The notes: generated by a model from the letters alone, not told the origin. A DNA stretch of 64,000 nucleotides from Pseudomonas viridiflava (GCF_900585905.1 NZ_UTVH01000121.1:186001-250000); one strand, 5' to 3'. Shown: positions 53,099-62,422, counted from the stretch's first letter. Numbers and translations are program-made.

Positions 53099-54325
53099 TC
53101 ACGACCAGCGGCGAAAGATCAACGAGGTGTTGACGCCGCCAAAGGCAAAATTGTTGTTCATCACGTATTCATGGCTCATGGTGCGCGGCGCGCCGCGCAG
53201 GTAGTCGAGCTCGCCACAGCGGGGGTCGACGTCCTCCAGATTCATGGTGTGGATGTAGCGGTCGCGGTTGAGCATTTCGATGCAGAACCACGACTCCAGC
53301 GCGCCACACGCGCCCAGGGTGTGGCCGAGGAAGCTTTTCTGCGAGCTGATGGGCATGCGCGAGCCGAACAGGCTGCTGGTGGCCAGGGTTTCGGCAATGT
53401 CGCCCTGCTCGGTGGCCGTGCCGTGGCCATTGACGTAGCCAATGGCTTGCGGAGGCAGGTTGGCGTCTTCCAGGGCAAGCTCCATGGCCCGGCGCATGGT
53501 CGCCTGCTCCGGCCGCGTGCTGTGGGCGCCGTCTGCATTGCTGCCAAAGCCCACCAGTTCGGCGTGGATGTGCGCGCCACGGGCCAGCGCGTGCTCAAGC
53601 TCTTCGAGCACCAGCATGCCGCCGCCTTCACCAATCACCAGGCCATCGCGGCCGCTGTCGTAGGGCCGCGGGCTGGTCTGCGGCGCATCGTTCTTCAGGC
53701 TGGTAGCGTATAGCGCGTCGAAGACCATGGCTTCGGTCGGGCAAAGCTCCTCGGCACCCCCGGCCAGCATCAGCGGCAGGCGGCCGAACTTGATCGACTC
53801 GTAGGCGTAGCCGATGCCCTGGCTGCCGCTGGTGCAGGCGCTGGAAGTGGGGATCAGGCGACCGGTCAGGCCGAAGAAAATGCTGATGTTCGCAGCGGTC
53901 GTGTGCGGCATCATGCGCACGTAGGAGTTGGCGTTGAGGCCTTCGGCCACGGAGTTGAGCAGCATGTTGCCGAACGCCATGATCTCGTCGGTGCTGCCGG
54001 TGGATGAACCACAGGCCGTGCCCATGCGCCCGTCACGAATGATCGGGTCGTTGAGCAATCCGGCACCGATCAGCGCCTGTTCGGCAGCGCCGACGGCCAG
54101 GCGTGATACCCGGCCCATGCTGCGCAGCTGCTTGCGCGTCCAGTGCGAGGGCACGGCAAAATCGTCGATGGGGCCCGCCAGGCGGGTGTTCAGCTCAGTG
54201 AAGCGATCCCATTCCGCCATGCGCCGGATGCCGCTGCGGTTGGCGTCGAAGTTGCCAGCGATGCTGGCCCAGTCCCTGCCCAGCGAGGTAATGCCGGCCA
54301 TGCCGGTGACGACCACGCGTTTCAT
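53099..54325 (-). CDS. apeR: beta-ketoacyl-ACP synthase of aryl polyene cluster (ApeR-like)
   Basis: 408-residue FabF-type ketosynthase. The full C-H-H triad is present: Cys164 in TSSACTSGSQG, His301 in NGHGTATEQGD, His335 in SFLGHTLGACGALE. Start MKRVVVTGMAGITSLG. In known APE clusters ApeR is the second ketosynthase, placed last after apeO-P-Q as here. One base overlaps the ketoreductase stop. APE pigments are membrane-linked, with an antioxidant role. Confidence 0.88.
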   Translation of the reverse strand: MKRVVVTGMAGITSLGRDWASIAGNFDANRSGIRRMAEWDRFTELNTRLAGPIDDFAVPSHWTRKQLRSMGRVSRLAVGAAEQALIGAGLLNDPIIRDGRMGTACGSSTGSTDEIMAFGNMLLNSVAEGLNANSYVRMMPHTTAANISIFFGLTGRLIPTSSACTSGSQGIGYAYESIKFGRLPLMLAGGAEELCPTEAMVFDALYATSLKNDAPQTSPRPYDSGRDGLVIGEGGGMLVLEELEHALARGAHIHAELVGFGSNADGAHSTRPEQATMRRAMELALEDANLPPQAIGYVNGHGTATEQGDIAETLATSSLFGSRMPISSQKSFLGHTLGACGALESWFCIEMLNRDRYIHTMNLEDVDPRCGELDYLRGAPRTMSHEYVMNNNFAFGGVNTSLIFRRWS

Positions 54326-55053
54326 CAACACAGGCCTCCGTTGACTGCCAGGACCTGACGGGTGATGTAGGACGCTTCCGCCGACATCAGAAAATTCACC
54401 GCACCCGCCACTTCTTCCGGGGTGCCCATGCGTTGCGCCGGGATCATCTTCATCAGTTCTTCCACCGGCACGTTTTCGTCGAGCATGGCCGTATCGATCA
54501 AGCCGGGCGCGACGCAGTTGACCGTAATCTTGCGCTTGCCCAGTTCGATGGCCAGCGCCTTGGCGGCGCCGATCAGACCGGCCTTCGAGGCGCTGTAGTT
54601 GACCTGCCCGCGATTGCCGATCAGCCCCGATACCGACGTGATGCAGACGATGCGCCCTGCTGCGCGACGACGAATCATCGGCATCATGACCGGGTGCAGC
54701 ACGTTGTAGAAACCGTCCAGGTTGGTACGCAGGACCACGTCCCAGTCATCCTCGCTGAGCGCGGGAAACGCGCCATCGCGGGTCAGTCCGGCGTTGAGTA
54801 CCACACCGTAATAGGCGCCATGGGTCTCCACGTCGGCTTCAAGAATGGCTTTGCAGGTGGCACGATCGGCCACGTCAAATTGCAGCACGCGGGCCTGACG
54901 GCCCATGGCGACGATTTCAGCCTGGACCGCTTCGGCATCGTTGCGGCCATTGCGGCAGTGCAGGATCAGGTCGAACCCCGCCTGCGCCAGGCGCAGGGCG
55001 ATGGCCCGGCCAATGCCACGGCTGGAGCCGGTTACCAGTATCGAATCAGTCAT
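54325..55053 (-). CDS. apeQ: 3-oxoacyl-ACP reductase of aryl polyene cluster (ApeQ-like)
   Basis: 242-residue short-chain dehydrogenase. NADPH-binding motif TGSSRGIG at residues 9-16; catalytic Ser140, Tyr153 and Lys157 in the YSASKAG signature; NAG at 88-90 (LNAGLT). It reduces the growing polyene beta-keto chain. It starts at MTDSILVTGSS, overlapping the dehydratase stop by four bases. Confidence 0.9.
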   Translation of the reverse strand: MTDSILVTGSSRGIGRAIALRLAQAGFDLILHCRNGRNDAEAVQAEIVAMGRQARVLQFDVADRATCKAILEADVETHGAYYGVVLNAGLTRDGAFPALSEDDWDVVLRTNLDGFYNVLHPVMMPMIRRRAAGRIVCITSVSGLIGNRGQVNYSASKAGLIGAAKALAIELGKRKITVNCVAPGLIDTAMLDENVPVEELMKMIPAQRMGTPEEVAGAVNFLMSAEASYITRQVLAVNGGLC

Positions 55054-55505
55054 GCGCGGGCTCCTTGAGCCAGATAGTGAGCAGGTTCCGGCGGGCAGAA
55101 CACGTTGAGTCGGGCGCAGGCTTCGATGTCCGGCCCGGTCAGACGGCATTCGAACACACCCATGCCATTGTCGTCCTGCAGCGAGCGCAGCGCGTGGATG
55201 GTCAACTCACTCCCCACCGGGAAGTGCTCGACATTGCATTCGAATTTGCGGCTGCCCAGCAGAAAGCCCAGCTCGACCGGTTCACCGCGGCGGCGTGCCA
55301 GACAACCGGCATAGGCGGCGATGGTCTGCGCCATCAGCTCGATGCCGACCCAGGCGGGCATGTCGCCGTTGGCGCGGTTGAACAGGCCGCCGGGCGTGAC
55401 GGTCAGGCGGGTGTGAATCTGTTCTTCGTCAAACGCCAGCACCTGATCAATCAGGATCATGTCGCCAGCATGAGGCAGCAGTTCGGCGAGCGGCCAGTCG
55501 ATCAT
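55050..55505 (-). CDS. apeP: 3-hydroxyacyl-ACP dehydratase, hotdog fold (ApeP-like)
   Basis: 151 residues of hotdog-fold type with the MIDWPLAELLPHAGDMILID N-terminus and the AWVGIELMAQTIAAYAG helix. The ApeP family removes water after each reduction step so that conjugated double bases of the chain accumulate. It overlaps the ketosynthase upstream by four bases. Confidence 0.88.
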   Translation of the reverse strand: MIDWPLAELLPHAGDMILIDQVLAFDEEQIHTRLTVTPGGLFNRANGDMPAWVGIELMAQTIAAYAGCLARRRGEPVELGFLLGSRKFECNVEHFPVGSELTIHALRSLQDDNGMGVFECRLTGPDIEACARLNVFCPPEPAHYLAQGARA

Positions 55506-56698
55506 GGGGCGTCTCCGATAATCACGCTGATGTTGTTGCCACCAAAGGCAAAGGAATTGCTCATCAGGTGGCGCGGGGTGTGTGGCGGCAAGCGCGACTG
55601 CGCAGTGGCCCAGTGCAGCGCAGGCAGGGCCGGATCAGCGTCGCCGTCCCAGGCCTGCGGCGGTAGCGCTTGCGCGGTGTTGGCAGGCGCCAGGCTGAGC
55701 CAGCAAAAGGCTGCTTCCAGCGCGCCGGCCGCGCCGAGGGTGTGGCCGGTCAGTGGTTTGGTGGACGAGCAGGCCACGCCATGTGGAAAGACGGCGTGCA
55801 CGGCCAGGCTTTCCATCGCGTCGTTGAGCGGCGTGGCCGTGCCATGCAGATTCAGATAATCGATCTGCGCAGCTTGCAGCCCGGCATCGTCCAGCGCCAG
55901 TTGCATGGCCTGGCGGGCACCCAGCCCGCTGGGCTCCGGCGCCGAGATATGGTGCGCGTCGCACGTCGCGCCTGCGCCGAGGAGGGCAATCGAATGCTCG
56001 TCGGCAGGCTCGCGGGTCATCAGAAACAACACGGCGGCTTCCCCGATGTTGATGCCGTTGCGGTTGCGTGAAAACGGATTGCAGCGCTGTTGCGAGACGG
56101 CTTCGAGCGCCGAGAAACCGTTGATCGTCAGCTTGCACAAGGTATCGACGCCGCCACACAACACCGCGTCGCACAGCCCCATGTCCAGCGCCCGGCGGGC
56201 ACTTAGCAGGGCGCGGGCGCTTGAGGTGCAGGCGGTGGAGATCACGTAGGCCGGGCCGCTCAGCTGCAGCCACTGGGCGAGGAAGGTTGCCGCCGCGCTC
56301 AGCTCCTGTTGCTGATAGTGATAGCTGTCAGGGAACTGCCCGTCCTGCAACCAGTGGCCGATGCCTTTGCTTGCCTCGTCGATGCCAGAGGTGCTGGTGC
56401 CGAGAATCACGCCGATGCGGTTGTGGCCGAAGCGCTCGATGGCCTGCCGGATATCGCCTTCGATCTGCAGCGCGGCCGCCATCAGCAACTGATTGTTGCG
56501 GCTGCGGTGTGTCGGCAGGTGCTCAGGTATCGCTGGCAGCGCAGCCTTCACCGCGCCCACCGGCAGTACGCGTTCGGGCACCCAGCCGCCTTCTTCGACC
56601 ATGCCTGAGGTGTCGGCGGCGAAGAGGCGGCGCGCCACTTCTTCGCGGCCACTGCCCAGCGAGCAGATAACGCCCAATGCATTCAGGTAAGCGCTCAT
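55502..56698 (-). CDS. apeO: beta-ketoacyl-ACP synthase of aryl polyene cluster (ApeO-like)
   Basis: 398-residue ketosynthase with catalytic Cys157 (STACTSSARAL), His285 (LNLHGTATPLND) and His319 (PLTGHTLGAAGA). The GIDEASKGI segment and the SFAFGGNN ending are typical. In characterised APE clusters ApeO is the elongating ketosynthase, paired with a chain length factor (ApeC) that would lie outside this window. It overlaps its neighbours. Confidence 0.88.
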   Translation of the reverse strand: MSAYLNALGVICSLGSGREEVARRLFAADTSGMVEEGGWVPERVLPVGAVKAALPAIPEHLPTHRSRNNQLLMAAALQIEGDIRQAIERFGHNRIGVILGTSTSGIDEASKGIGHWLQDGQFPDSYHYQQQELSAAATFLAQWLQLSGPAYVISTACTSSARALLSARRALDMGLCDAVLCGGVDTLCKLTINGFSALEAVSQQRCNPFSRNRNGINIGEAAVLFLMTREPADEHSIALLGAGATCDAHHISAPEPSGLGARQAMQLALDDAGLQAAQIDYLNLHGTATPLNDAMESLAVHAVFPHGVACSSTKPLTGHTLGAAGALEAAFCWLSLAPANTAQALPPQAWDGDADPALPALHWATAQSRLPPHTPRHLMSNSFAFGGNNISVIIGDAP

Positions 56699-57195
56699 GG
56701 CGTACCTCCGTTGCTCAACGGGCTCACGCCATAGCTCAGCCTGGCCTGGTCGGGCGCGGTTTTCACACTCAGTCTGAAACTGTCAGCGCTGCGGTATTCG
56801 ACTCCCCAACGGGCATACAGGATGCGCTGGGTGCCCCGCCGTTGGGTGCTCGGGTAAGTCGCGGGCAACTCGGCATCAGGGGTCAGCGCAAACAGCAAGG
56901 CGGCAAACAACTCCCGCGCCTCAGCGTTGGGCGGCAACAGGCCGTCGGCCTGCCATTTGCCGTCAATCAACCGTTGCCGGGCCAGCGGGATGCCCAGTGG
57001 GTCCATCAGCGACCAGCGCAGGCCAGCGTTTTCCTGCTGGATCACCAGCAACCAGTCCTGACGCTGATCCGCCTGTTGCCGTTGAATGTGCAGTTGCATC
57101 GGCAATTGCAGATGCGGCACCGAGGCAGGCAGCGGTGCCTGGCTGGCGCAGGCGCCGAGCAGCAGTAAACAGGTGAACAACAATGCACGGATCAT
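56695..57195 (-). CDS. DUF3261 lipoprotein of aryl polyene cluster
   Basis: 166 residues: a lipoprotein signal MIRALLFTCLLLLGAC (Cys16 in the LGAC lipobox) followed by a beta-rich body, DLLVIQQ-type repeats and LMDPLGIPLARQRL. Members of this family recur in APE clusters next to the ketosynthase genes and are thought to act in pigment placement in the outer membrane. ATGA overlaps on both sides. Confidence 0.85.
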   Translation of the reverse strand: MIRALLFTCLLLLGACASQAPLPASVPHLQLPMQLHIQRQQADQRQDWLLVIQQENAGLRWSLMDPLGIPLARQRLIDGKWQADGLLPPNAEARELFAALLFALTPDAELPATYPSTQRRGTQRILYARWGVEYRSADSFRLSVKTAPDQARLSYGVSPLSNGGTP

Positions 57196-57926
57196 GACGC
57201 GGCTCCAGCCAGAGGTTTGCGCGCCACCACATTGACCAGGGTTTCCTCGCGCTGGCCGATGGGCATGGGTTTGCGCAGCTTGAGTAGTTCGAGCAGGCCG
57301 AAATCCCTGGCGCGGCTCCACCACAGGTATGGATAAGACACGTTCTGCGCGCCAAACTGAAAGCCCTGGTCGCGGATCATCTGCAGGTAGTGTTCGGCGC
57401 TCTTTTGCACCTGCATCGGATGACGAAACAGCCAGCGGATGACCCAGGTGTCGATGTAGGCTTGCGTGGATTCGGCGAACAGCAGATAGCCGCCCGGCTT
57501 GAGCACGCGATAGAACTCCGCCAGCGCCTGTTCCTGCTCCACCAGATGGTGGAACGTCTGGTGGCAGAACAGCAGATCGACGCAGGCGTCGGGCAGTTGC
57601 AACGCGGCGCAATCGCTGCCCAGCAACTCGATGTCGATACCCAGGGTGCGGGCTTCTGCGCGGCTGGTGGTCAGGCTGTCCGGGTCGGCGTCCACTCCCA
57701 GCAGGCGCGACGGCGCGAACACCTGTGTCAGTTGCCGGAACGATTTGCCCTGACCGCAACCGGCATCGAGCAGTACCGGCTGGCCTGGTGGAGGCTGGTC
57801 GAAGAGGCTGCGCAGATCATTGATGGCCACCCGCAGCACGCGGTACTGCCACACGTGACTGCGCAGGAACCACAAGCCGAAGCGGGTTTCTTCGACGTAG
57901 CTGTCGCTGAGGAATGGCCGGTTCAT
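57192..57926 (-). CDS. SAM-dependent methyltransferase of aryl polyene cluster
   Basis: 244-residue class I methyltransferase with motif I VLLDAGCGQGKSFRQL and post-I segment LLGVDADPDSLTTS. It starts at MNRPFLSDSYVEE. It is likely to modify the aryl head group (O- or C-methylation is common in APE pigments). It overlaps the halogenase-like gene by four bases. Confidence 0.85.
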   Translation of the reverse strand: MNRPFLSDSYVEETRFGLWFLRSHVWQYRVLRVAINDLRSLFDQPPPGQPVLLDAGCGQGKSFRQLTQVFAPSRLLGVDADPDSLTTSRAEARTLGIDIELLGSDCAALQLPDACVDLLFCHQTFHHLVEQEQALAEFYRVLKPGGYLLFAESTQAYIDTWVIRWLFRHPMQVQKSAEHYLQMIRDQGFQFGAQNVSYPYLWWSRARDFGLLELLKLRKPMPIGQREETLVNVVARKPLAGAAS

Positions 57927-59191
57927 GGCGTGCTGCTCGCGCAGATTTCGGACAGCATGCGCAGGCGTCGCCTGGGTTCGCCGACAAACGGATTGCGCAG
58001 GTCCCAGGCGTAGCCTGCGAGGATCGAGCAGATCATGCGGCGGATCTCCGGTTTGCTTTGCTGATAGAAAATCACGTCCTGGAACGTGCCGTCGTACCAA
58101 CCTTCGACATAGGCGCGAAAGGTGTCCACACCGCGCTTGAGCGGCAGTGCAAATTCGCTTTCCCAGTCAACGCTTTCGCCTTGCAACTGGCGATGCAGCA
58201 CTGCGGCGGCCATGCTCGCCGAGCGCATGGCAATCGTCACGCCGGACGAGAACACTGGATCGAGAAACTCCGCCGCGTTGCCCAGCAGGGCGAAGCCTGG
58301 GCCGTGCAGAGTGGTGACGTTGGCCGAGTAGCCGCCGAGGGTGCGCGCCGGGGTGTCCCACACGGCATTCTTCAGCAGTGCCTTGAGGTGCGGGGTTTCA
58401 TCGACGAACGCGCGCAGGCAGGCGTCCAGGTCCTGGGGGCGGTCCCTGAAGCGTTCCACGGCCGCCACCACGCCCAGCGAGCAGCGGCCATCGCTGAACG
58501 GGATCGACCAGAACCAGACGTCGCGATGCTCGGGATGAATGCTGACCAGGATCTTCTCGCGGTCGAAGGTCGCCGGGTCGATGTGGTCTTCGATGTGGGT
58601 AAAAACAGCCTGGCGCAGGGGGAAGTTCGACGGCGCTTCAAGGTCCAGAAGGCGCGGCAGCACGCGACCATAACCGCTGGCGTCGAGCACGAAACGTGCC
58701 TGCACCTGATACTCGCTGCCATCGTCGCGTTGCACGCTAAGCACGGGCTGCGGGGCGGCGAAGTCAGCGGCGATGATTGCTTCCTGATAACGGATTTCCA
58801 CGCCTTGCAGCTGTGCCTGGTCGGCGAGCAATTTGTCGAACTCACCGCGCTGCACCTGAAAGGTGGTCGGTTTGCCTTCGCTGAAGGTGTCGCCGAAATC
58901 GAACTCGCTGTATTGATCGCGCCAGGCGAATGCTGCGCCGTTCTTTTTCTGTAAACCCGCCGCGTTGACTGCGTCGAGCATGCCCGCCTCTTCGACAAAA
59001 TCCAGGCAGTGAGACAGCAGGCTTTCGCCGATGGAAAAACGCGGAAACTGCTGGCGCTCGATAATCAGCACGTCGTGGCCTTTGCGCGTGAGCAGCGCAG
59101 CGGCAATAGCCCCGGCGGGGCCGGCACCGATGACCACGACCGTGCGACATTCCCTATCAATGATGGGCACAGGATTTCCTTGAGTGTTCAT
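57923..59191 (-). CDS. flavin-dependent halogenase/hydroxylase-like oxidoreductase
   Basis: 422 residues. FAD-binding GAGPAG (22-27) follows the first strand, and WFWSIP at 226-231 fits the WxWxIP motif of flavin-dependent halogenases. The stretch around Lys82/Lys83 (LQKKNGAAFAW) lies where tryptophan halogenases have their catalytic Lys. It probably halogenates or hydroxylates the aryl head of the polyene; xanthomonadins are brominated aryl polyenes. Whether it is a halogenase needs testing. ATGA overlap with the methyltransferase. Confidence 0.8.
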   Translation of the reverse strand: MNTQGNPVPIIDRECRTVVVIGAGPAGAIAAALLTRKGHDVLIIERQQFPRFSIGESLLSHCLDFVEEAGMLDAVNAAGLQKKNGAAFAWRDQYSEFDFGDTFSEGKPTTFQVQRGEFDKLLADQAQLQGVEIRYQEAIIAADFAAPQPVLSVQRDDGSEYQVQARFVLDASGYGRVLPRLLDLEAPSNFPLRQAVFTHIEDHIDPATFDREKILVSIHPEHRDVWFWSIPFSDGRCSLGVVAAVERFRDRPQDLDACLRAFVDETPHLKALLKNAVWDTPARTLGGYSANVTTLHGPGFALLGNAAEFLDPVFSSGVTIAMRSASMAAAVLHRQLQGESVDWESEFALPLKRGVDTFRAYVEGWYDGTFQDVIFYQQSKPEIRRMICSILAGYAWDLRNPFVGEPRRRLRMLSEICASSTP

Positions 59192-59310
59192 TAGGCAGAT
59201 TAGAGAGCGAGGGCGTGCGGGCTATGCGCGGCAGGGCAGGCAGCCGGGTCGCCGCAGCCAACACCATCATGCGCCAGCCCCGACATTCGCCGTTTGGCCT
59301 CTGACGCCTG

Positions 59311-59400
59311 CGCGGCTGAAGCCGGTCCCACGCCGTACGGGGGCAGCCATCAAATACACGGCAAATCCTCTGCGGCTTTCCCGGCACTGGCGGGTCCCGC
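59311..59400. repeat. REP element pair (family A) overlapping the MMPL gene end
   Basis: A copy in reverse orientation (CGGCTGAAGCCGGTCCCA core) at 59311-59332 and a degenerate second one (CTTTCCCGGCACTGGCGGGT) at 59376-59400. The second copy encodes part of the C-terminal tail of the MMPL gene. Confidence 0.7.
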
Positions 59401-61731
59401 GGTGGCGGGTTTGCGTCGGTCCGCCGCCCAAGGCGCGAGCATGAAGCTGAACGCCAGCCCCAGGCTGACCGACAGGCCGAAATTGCTGATGGCCGGAGTG
59501 CCGGAGACGGCCAGCAGGCCGAATGACAGCCAGGTGGTGACGGCGGCCAGCAAGGTGCCCAGCAAACTGACTGCTGCGCCCCCGATCTGCTCGCGCATGA
59601 GAATTGCGTAATCGACACTGATCGCGGTTACCAGCAACAGGCCGAACAGGCTGAACAGAGTCAGTGGCTGGCCGAGCCAACCCAGGCTGGCCAGGCTGCA
59701 CAGCGCCGCCAGCAGCGGCAGGGCAACGATGCGCAGGGCGCCGACGAGACCGAACGGCATCATCAGCAACAGCACGATCAGCACGCAGGACAACAGCTTG
59801 AGCTCTGCCGCGCTGATCTGCGTGGCGGCAAACACCCTGTTGAGTTGGCCCAGCCGGTCCACCAGACGCACGCCGGGCAAGTCCTGCGCCTGGGCGCGCA
59901 GCAGCGTCGGATTGTTCAACCCTTGCAAACTGACCAGTCCGGCAACGCCATCATCGCTGGCGCCCAGCCACAGCGCGCGCCAGGGCTCCCCCAGCGGGCC
60001 GGCCAGCGCAGCGTCGATGTCCACTGGCGGCAGCGCCTGCAGCTGATCCAGCTCGGCTTGCAAGGCGCTGGCGGGCACACCGACGTCCACCAGCGGCTGC
60101 CAGTGTGCAGGCAACTGACCCAGCGCAGCGCGGGTGGCAGCCTGCTGCGCAGCCGAGCTAACCAGTTGGTTGAGGGCCAGATAGCCCTGTAGCTCATTGA
60201 GATTGACCAGTTGATCAAGGCGCTGGGTCAGTGCGCGCTGGCGCTCCAGCAACTCTTGCTGATCTTTGCCCTGGACCAGGAAGAACTGGCTGGTGGGCTG
60301 GAAACCGGTGATCCGCGCAATGTCTTGGGCTTCACCGGTCAGCGACGGCGGTGCCGAAACCCACTGGCGGATGTCGTTTTTTGTCGTCAGTTGCCACAGA
60401 CCGCCTGCGCAGAACGCCAGCAGTACAGTCAGCAATATGGGCGTGCTGACCCGGCGCAGCAGCTGTTCGCGCCAGGCGAGCAAGCGTTCGGCCAGGTGCA
60501 GCGGCCATTGCGCCGGGTTTAATTGAGTGTTGCGCAGCAATGCGGGAAGCAGGCAGACCGAAGTCAGATAAGCGCCCACCAGGCCTGCTGCGGAAAACAC
60601 GGCGATCTGCGTCAGCGCCGGGAATGGCGTCCAGGCCAGCGCCAGATAACCGATGCAACTGGTCGCCAGGCTCAGGCTCAGGCCAGGTAACGTCAGGCGC
60701 AGTGCTGGCCAGCTGTGCCAGGGTTTCAGGCTCCAGCTCTTGGACAGGTAATGCAGCGGGTAATCCACCGCGACGCCGATCAGGCTGGAACCGAGCACCA
60801 GCGTCATCACATGCATGTGACCGAACAGCGCCACGCAGGCCACTGCACCAAACAGCATGCCGACCAGCACCGGGACGAAGGCCAGCAACACACGCCAGCG
60901 ACGAAACGCCAGCAGCAGGAGCAGCAGAATGCCCAGGGTGGCGCCGCCGCCGACCCAGGTGATTTCGCGACTGGCCTGGCGCTGGCCGTCGGCTGCGTAG
61001 AGCAGGCCGCTGGCCGCCAGCAGGTGTGCATCGACCTGGGCCGCCTGTTGCCGCGCAGCGCCGAGCAGATCAGCGACCTGCAAGGGCAACTGCATGTCGA
61101 ATGCATTGCCTCGGGTACGCGCGCGCAGCAGCACCCAGTCCTGGCCATCGGCGCTGGCAATCAGCGCGCCGCTGCCGATGTCGGGCTGCACGTTGGCGTG
61201 TCGCGGCATGCCACTCTGGATGCGCAGGGTCAGGCCCAGCCAGTCGTCCTGACCGGCCACCAGGCTGAAACCACTGAAGGGGTCGAACAGGCTCTGCACC
61301 CGCTGCTGGATGAACGCTTGCGGGTTGTCGATCAACTGCGCGCGATCCGCCGCTGGCAACATCGCCACGCGGCCCTGCAACAACTGGCTGCGCAACGCGG
61401 GAAGATCAGCCTGCAGGTTCCACTGCACCTTGTCGAACAGCCCGCTGGCCTGCCATTGCTCGCCCAGTTGCCTGGCCAGCTCGATGGCGCGTTGACGATC
61501 AGCGTGGCCCACCAGCACCAGCAGCTCGCGGTTCAACGGCTCCTGAATGCGCTGTTCCGCGCGCAGCTCAAGGGCATCAGGGCTGCCACCGGGCACCAGT
61601 TCCATCAGGTTGGCCGATAACGGCGCACCATTTCGCCACTGCCAGCCAGCCACGGCCATGACTGCCAGCAGCAGGATCAGGAACAGGCGCGGCAGCAGCC
61701 GCTCACTGCGCAAAGTCATGCCGCTGCGCAT
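59350..61731 (-). CDS. MMPL/RND-type exporter of aryl polyene cluster
   Basis: 793-residue inner-membrane transporter: N-terminal helix, a large periplasmic domain (~35-270), six helices (~275-460 region), a second periplasmic domain, then six helices, as in MMPL-family exporters. Probable function: moving the APE lipid or its precursors across the inner membrane, with the LolA-like carrier next to it. Start MRSGMTLRSERLL overlaps the LolA frame. The last ~16 residues (AGPASAGKAAEDLPCI) are REP-derived. Confidence 0.88.
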   Translation of the reverse strand: MRSGMTLRSERLLPRLFLILLLAVMAVAGWQWRNGAPLSANLMELVPGGSPDALELRAEQRIQEPLNRELLVLVGHADRQRAIELARQLGEQWQASGLFDKVQWNLQADLPALRSQLLQGRVAMLPAADRAQLIDNPQAFIQQRVQSLFDPFSGFSLVAGQDDWLGLTLRIQSGMPRHANVQPDIGSGALIASADGQDWVLLRARTRGNAFDMQLPLQVADLLGAARQQAAQVDAHLLAASGLLYAADGQRQASREITWVGGGATLGILLLLLLAFRRWRVLLAFVPVLVGMLFGAVACVALFGHMHVMTLVLGSSLIGVAVDYPLHYLSKSWSLKPWHSWPALRLTLPGLSLSLATSCIGYLALAWTPFPALTQIAVFSAAGLVGAYLTSVCLLPALLRNTQLNPAQWPLHLAERLLAWREQLLRRVSTPILLTVLLAFCAGGLWQLTTKNDIRQWVSAPPSLTGEAQDIARITGFQPTSQFFLVQGKDQQELLERQRALTQRLDQLVNLNELQGYLALNQLVSSAAQQAATRAALGQLPAHWQPLVDVGVPASALQAELDQLQALPPVDIDAALAGPLGEPWRALWLGASDDGVAGLVSLQGLNNPTLLRAQAQDLPGVRLVDRLGQLNRVFAATQISAAELKLLSCVLIVLLLMMPFGLVGALRIVALPLLAALCSLASLGWLGQPLTLFSLFGLLLVTAISVDYAILMREQIGGAAVSLLGTLLAAVTTWLSFGLLAVSGTPAISNFGLSVSLGLAFSFMLAPWAADRRKPATAGPASAGKAAEDLPCI

Positions 61732-62422
61732 CGTTCAGGGCGGGCGCGCTGGTACTGTCGAGCATGCGCAGCACAGTGCTGTCACCCTGGGTTTCCAGCA
61801 GTTCGATGCGTTGCACCAGTTCGCCGCCGGTAATATTGATTTGCCGAAATACCTGCTGCAGCAACAATGAGCGCGGGACCAGGTTCAGCTGCCAGGCGTT
61901 GGCATCGCCTGTGAGCTGCAGGTCGAAATCGCGCTGCAAGCCACTGCTGTCGCCCTGCAGAACGGCGAGGAACAGACGGTTCTGCTCGGCACCGGCACTT
62001 TTGCCCGGCAGCAGCTGCCAGCCGCCAGGCACCGACGGATCGCGTCGGGCGATACCGGCGGCGTTGATGCGGTAATCCTGCTTGAGCGGCGTCTGCAACA
62101 GCCATAACAGGCCGAAATCCCTGGCCAGCACGAACTGGCCTTTGCTGATCAGCGGGGCGGGCAGGGCGCGCAGGTGTTTTTCCTGAATGAACTGACCGCG
62201 CACCACCGCAGGTTTGGCCAGTTGATTGCTGAGCTGTTGCAGATCAAAGGCCTGGGCCAGGGGGGACAGGCACAGCAGCGCCAGCAGGAAAAATCCCGAA
62301 ATGCTTTTCCTGTAGGAGCTCACGAGCAGCGCGAGGCAGCGATGGCGGTGCGTCAGGCAGACCGCTATCGCTGCCTCGCGGTGCTCGTGAGCTCCTACAG
62401 GTCTTGGGTTGGCTTTATTCAT
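61703..62422 (-). CDS. LolA-like outer membrane carrier protein with REP-encoded N-terminal extension
   Basis: 239 residues as annotated. The mature part starts after ...PLAQA with FDLQQLSNQLAKPAVVRGQF, typical of LolA-family proteins of APE clusters. The ATG at 62422 overlaps the thioesterase stop (ATGA). Residues ~8-37 come from a REP element (62309-62400). Without it the signal peptide would read MNKANPRKSISGFFLLALL..., a normal one. A GTG inside the REP (62323) gives an alternative 206-residue form with a standard signal peptide. Start uncertain. Confidence 0.8.
   Translation of the reverse strand: MNKANPRPVGAHEHREAAIAVCLTHRHRCLALLVSSYRKSISGFFLLALLCLSPLAQAFDLQQLSNQLAKPAVVRGQFIQEKHLRALPAPLISKGQFVLARDFGLLWLLQTPLKQDYRINAAGIARRDPSVPGGWQLLPGKSAGAEQNRLFLAVLQGDSSGLQRDFDLQLTGDANAWQLNLVPRSLLLQQVFRQINITGGELVQRIELLETQGDSTVLRMLDSTSAPALNDAQRHDFAQ
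62309..62400. repeat. REP element pair (family D) within the lolA-like reading frame
   Basis: 92 bp from CTGTAGGAGCTCACGAGCAG to CTCGTGAGCTCCTACAG, self-complementary. Closely related to the copy at 19058-19164. Confidence 0.85.
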
